Source of the DNA: Zygnema circumcarinatum
Taxonomy: Eukaryota; Streptophyta; Zygnematophyceae; Zygnematales; Zygnemataceae
Assembly (NCBI GenBank): GCA_037447605.1
Contig: CM074808.1
Span: 4,065,995-4,129,994, forward strand
Length of the DNA: 64,000 bases
Direction of reading: 5' to 3'
Shown: positions 61,842 to 64,000 of the stretch, piece after piece
How positions within the stretch are numbered: the first letter of the stretch is position 1
How the letters are laid out: every line of letters begins with the position of its first letter
Position numbers and translations under genes: made by a program
The notes under the pieces: model-generated
Seen by the model: the letters and a program-made list of their open reading frames with translations, nothing else
What the model was told of the DNA's origin: nothing
The model's database searches: none

Positions 61842-63060
61842 GGCCTCTCTCGCGCGCTGCCTCCCTCGCTGGCTGCCCGCCCGCCCGCGGCCCCCGCAGG
61901 CCGCCGCAACACGCCCGTGTTCTCTAGCATTGGGCACGCTGTTCCGGCCCGGCCCGGCCCGGCCCCTGGGGGGTCCCGGCAGGGAGGGAGGGGGGGCCTT
62001 CCCCTCGTCGTGCTCCGTGACGTGACCGCACAGAACTGTTAAACTCGGACCCAAAAAGAAATATAACACTTTTAATTAATTACAGTACGGAAAAGCGTGC
62101 GAAAAGTGCGATCAGCGCAGTACTGTAGGTAGGGTTGGGGGCACGGGGGCACGGGCATGCCCGGGGGGGGGGGGCATGCCCCCCATTTTTGACCGTCCGT
62201 GCCCGGGGCACGCCTCCAAAAATTTTCCCCATATATTTCGTGCCCCCCCGTGCCCCCTGTCACCTGACGCTTACCTCGTACGATCCTCAGTTTTGAGAGT
62301 TGTGTTGAGTACTGTCCGTACTTTTCATATTTTCCCGTACATTTGTACCTTGATTCGTACGTTTAGTACATTCATCTGTACTTTCCGTACCTTCATTCGT
62401 ACCGTTTTTAAAATATTATATTCTTTTTGCCGGCCGATTTGAATTGCTCAATGCAGTCACGTCACGGGGCACGAAAAAGGGGCATGCCCCCCCCCCTTTG
62501 GGGGGGGGCACGTGCCCCTGGGCACGGGTCGGAGGGGGACCGTGCCCCCAACCCTAACTGTAGGTCCCAGTCAGTACCGCGCTGGTTTGCGTGTTTCGGG
62601 TTTTCAGCCCTCGCCGGTTTTAATTTTCCTAGCCTTTCCGCGGGTCCGTCCCAGCATGCATGCATTCCCTCCACCGAATACCTGGCTCGCTCGCGCTTTC
62701 ACCGTCCCCCCCCACCCTTCTGCGTCTCTCTCTCTCAGAAAACTGGTTGTATCCTGCGAGCCCGCCTCCCCGCTAAAGGCTGAAGCGGGGCTCCGCCTGC
62801 CGGGAACGGGGGCTGCAGCGCATCGGCAGCCAGCAGGGGCTTCCCATTTTCCTGTCTCTGCGAATTTCTCTCATTCTTAGTGCACACAAACACAAAATGC
62901 CATGGGAGTTCTGCGATTCAACAAAACGAGTGCCACACTACCAACATGGCAGATTGCGCCACGGTTACTCAATTGAAGGCGTACAACCAGTGAACTTGTC
63001 GCCGAGAAAAACTATTTACACATTCAGTCAAGAATAGAGGGGGCTCTCACTAGAAATTAC
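61842..63060. other. Region upstream of PHS1 up to the plastid segment
   Basis: 1.2 kb. It contains the GC-rich PHS1 upstream region, the hAT-like element at 62130-62556, and about 500 bp with no recognisable gene. Base composition turns AT-rich after about 62880; the exact nuclear/plastid junction is not visible. Confidence 0.55.
62130..62556. mobile_element. hAT-like non-autonomous element (MITE), 427 bp
   Basis: The 17-bp terminal inverted repeat TAGGGTTGGGGGCACGG is perfect at both ends. The 8-bp target duplication ACTGTAGG flanks it (62122-62129 and 62557-62564). Inside each end lie GGGCATGCCC-type palindromes and long G/C runs, and the centre has many CCGTACTT/CGTAC motifs. No transposase frame. 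The TSD length and TAGGG start place it with hAT elements. Confidence 0.9.
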
Positions 63061-63106
63061 TATAGCAAACATGTGTGGTTTATTGGTGTAATATCAATAA
63101 CCATTC

Positions 63107-63147
63107 GAAGAATTGTATTTTCCTCGAATGGTTATTAAATGCAATCA
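63107..63147. terminator. Stem-loop downstream of psbN
   Basis: AATAACCATTCGA near 63107 pairs with TCGAATGGTTATT near 63123-63135 around a short loop. Plastid psbT-psbN spacers usually carry such a hairpin, thought to stabilise or end the opposing transcripts. Confidence 0.6.
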
Positions 63148-63154
63148 CCAAGAA

Positions 63155-63328
<174 letters not shown>

Positions 63329-63421
63329 TCAGTAATTGCATGTTCTAATTACGTTATGCGATTCTGATAAATATAATAGTACAGAAAGTCAACTAATCTC
63401 AACCAATTGAAAAAAAAAATT

Positions 63422-63649
63422 ATGGCTACACAAACTATAAAACAAGCTTCTAATAGTAAAGGCAGAAAAACTAGTGTTGGGGATATACTAAAACCATTAA
63501 ATTCTGAATATGGGAAAGTGGCTCCTGGTTGGGGCACTACAGTGCTTATGGCTGTATTTATGGCTTTATTTGCTGTGTTTTTGGTAATTATTTTAGAACT
63601 ATATAATGCATCAGTTATTCTAGACGGTATTGCAGTGAGTTGGCAATAA
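63422..63649 (+). CDS. psbH: Plastid photosystem II phosphoprotein PsbH
   Basis: An uninterrupted 75-aa frame beginning [10 protein letters not shown]. It contains the phosphorylatable N-terminal region ([13 protein letters not shown]), the conserved [13 protein letters not shown] and one membrane helix ([20 protein letters not shown]). It is a thylakoid subunit of photosystem II that stabilises the complex and QB site. ATG at 63422 was preferred over one five codons upstream because PsbH proteins start MATQT. petB normally follows but is not recognisable before the window ends. Confidence 0.98.
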   Translation: MATQTIKQASNSKGRKTSVGDILKPLNSEYGKVAPGWGTTVLMAVFMALFAVFLVIILELYNASVILDGIAVSWQ

Positions 63650-64000
63650 ATTCAATGAGTCTAGAATAATTCAAATGAATCATCATAAGACCTGAATAGT
63701 ATAGAAATTGTTCCTTGTGAGAGCTATTGGTGAACACTCAACATCCATTCCTGCTCTCACTAAGGATCTAGATTGTTGCATAAAAACACTATCATAACAT
63801 AATGTTGATGTACTTTGTGCGATGGCTAGCTTAACATAAATTTATATACATAAAATACAGTTATTTTTGATAGATACTTCTGTTATGCAGACGGAATCAT
63901 GTGAACTCAATGGTTAATAACATTTGACAATTCAATTTAGAAAAACATTATTTTGCTACATTGATTGTCTTGCTTGGTACTTGTCATTTTCAAGCTCACA
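63650..64000. other. AT-rich plastid-like sequence after psbH
   Basis: 351 bp of AT-rich sequence. An ATGAGT at 63657, the usual six-base petB first exon, is followed by no group II intron start (GTGCG), so petB is not called. The window ends here. Confidence 0.5.

Noticed and set aside
63657-63662. ATGAGT as petB exon 1
   Set aside because: The six bases are the usual petB first exon, but no group II intron start follows and no petB body is visible.

Overview
The window is eukaryotic nuclear DNA of the green lineage, most likely a streptophyte (charophyte-grade alga or early land plant). Genes are rich in GT-AG introns, and several families are plant-type: a G-box-binding bZIP factor with the GBF proline-rich N-terminus, a DRP2-type dynamin with PH domain, a PHS1-type kinase-like/tyrosine-phosphatase fusion, and a VIP2/ELF7-type PAF1. 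The last ~0.9 kb is plastid DNA (psbN, psbH). I could not identify the species. All exon models were built by hand from splice sites, reading phase and remembered family motifs. Where every junction keeps phase I say so.

Layout. (1) 0.2-5.5 kb: a tsaE-like tRNA t6A-synthesis gene (-) divergent from a serine carboxypeptidase (+). (2) 6.6-15.1 kb: a 12-exon GBF-type bZIP gene (+) and TXNL4B/DIM2 (+). (3) 16.4-31.9 kb: CCT1/TCP-1 alpha (-, 17 exons) divergent from a 22-exon DRP2 dynamin (+). (4) 33.6-41.8 kb: a membrane-anchored TcdA-type t6A dehydratase (-), then an F-box exon and LRR reading frame (-) interrupted by an in-frame stop. (5) 41.9-49.8 kb: Mediator subunit MED21 (+), sharing a ~150 bp promoter with the F-box gene, and PAF1 (-). 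(6) 51.4-61.8 kb: a plant SANT/Myb-like protein (+) and PHS1 (-, 13 exons). (7) From about 63.06 kb to the end: a plastid psbN-psbH segment.

The genes are mostly housekeeping: tRNA modification (tsaE and tcdA act on the same t6A37/ct6A37 modification), transcription (PAF1, MED21, GBF, SANT protein), splicing (TXNL4B), protein folding (CCT1), membrane traffic (DRP2) and microtubule control (PHS1). They are not an operon and I see no gene-cluster 'system'.

The more unusual material lies between and inside genes. There are two short hAT-like non-autonomous transposons with perfect 8-bp target duplications (50529-50908 and 62130-62556), a ~38-nt fragment of an organellar/bacterial-type small-subunit rRNA 3' end inside a CCT1 intron, and a telomere-like degenerate repeat in a carboxypeptidase intron. 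There is also a 14-nt microexon, a GC-AG intron, a possible 37-nt intron in PHS1, and intact plastid genes at the window end. Two 10-N assembly gaps lie at G/C-rich tracts (5973-5982 and 41915-41924).
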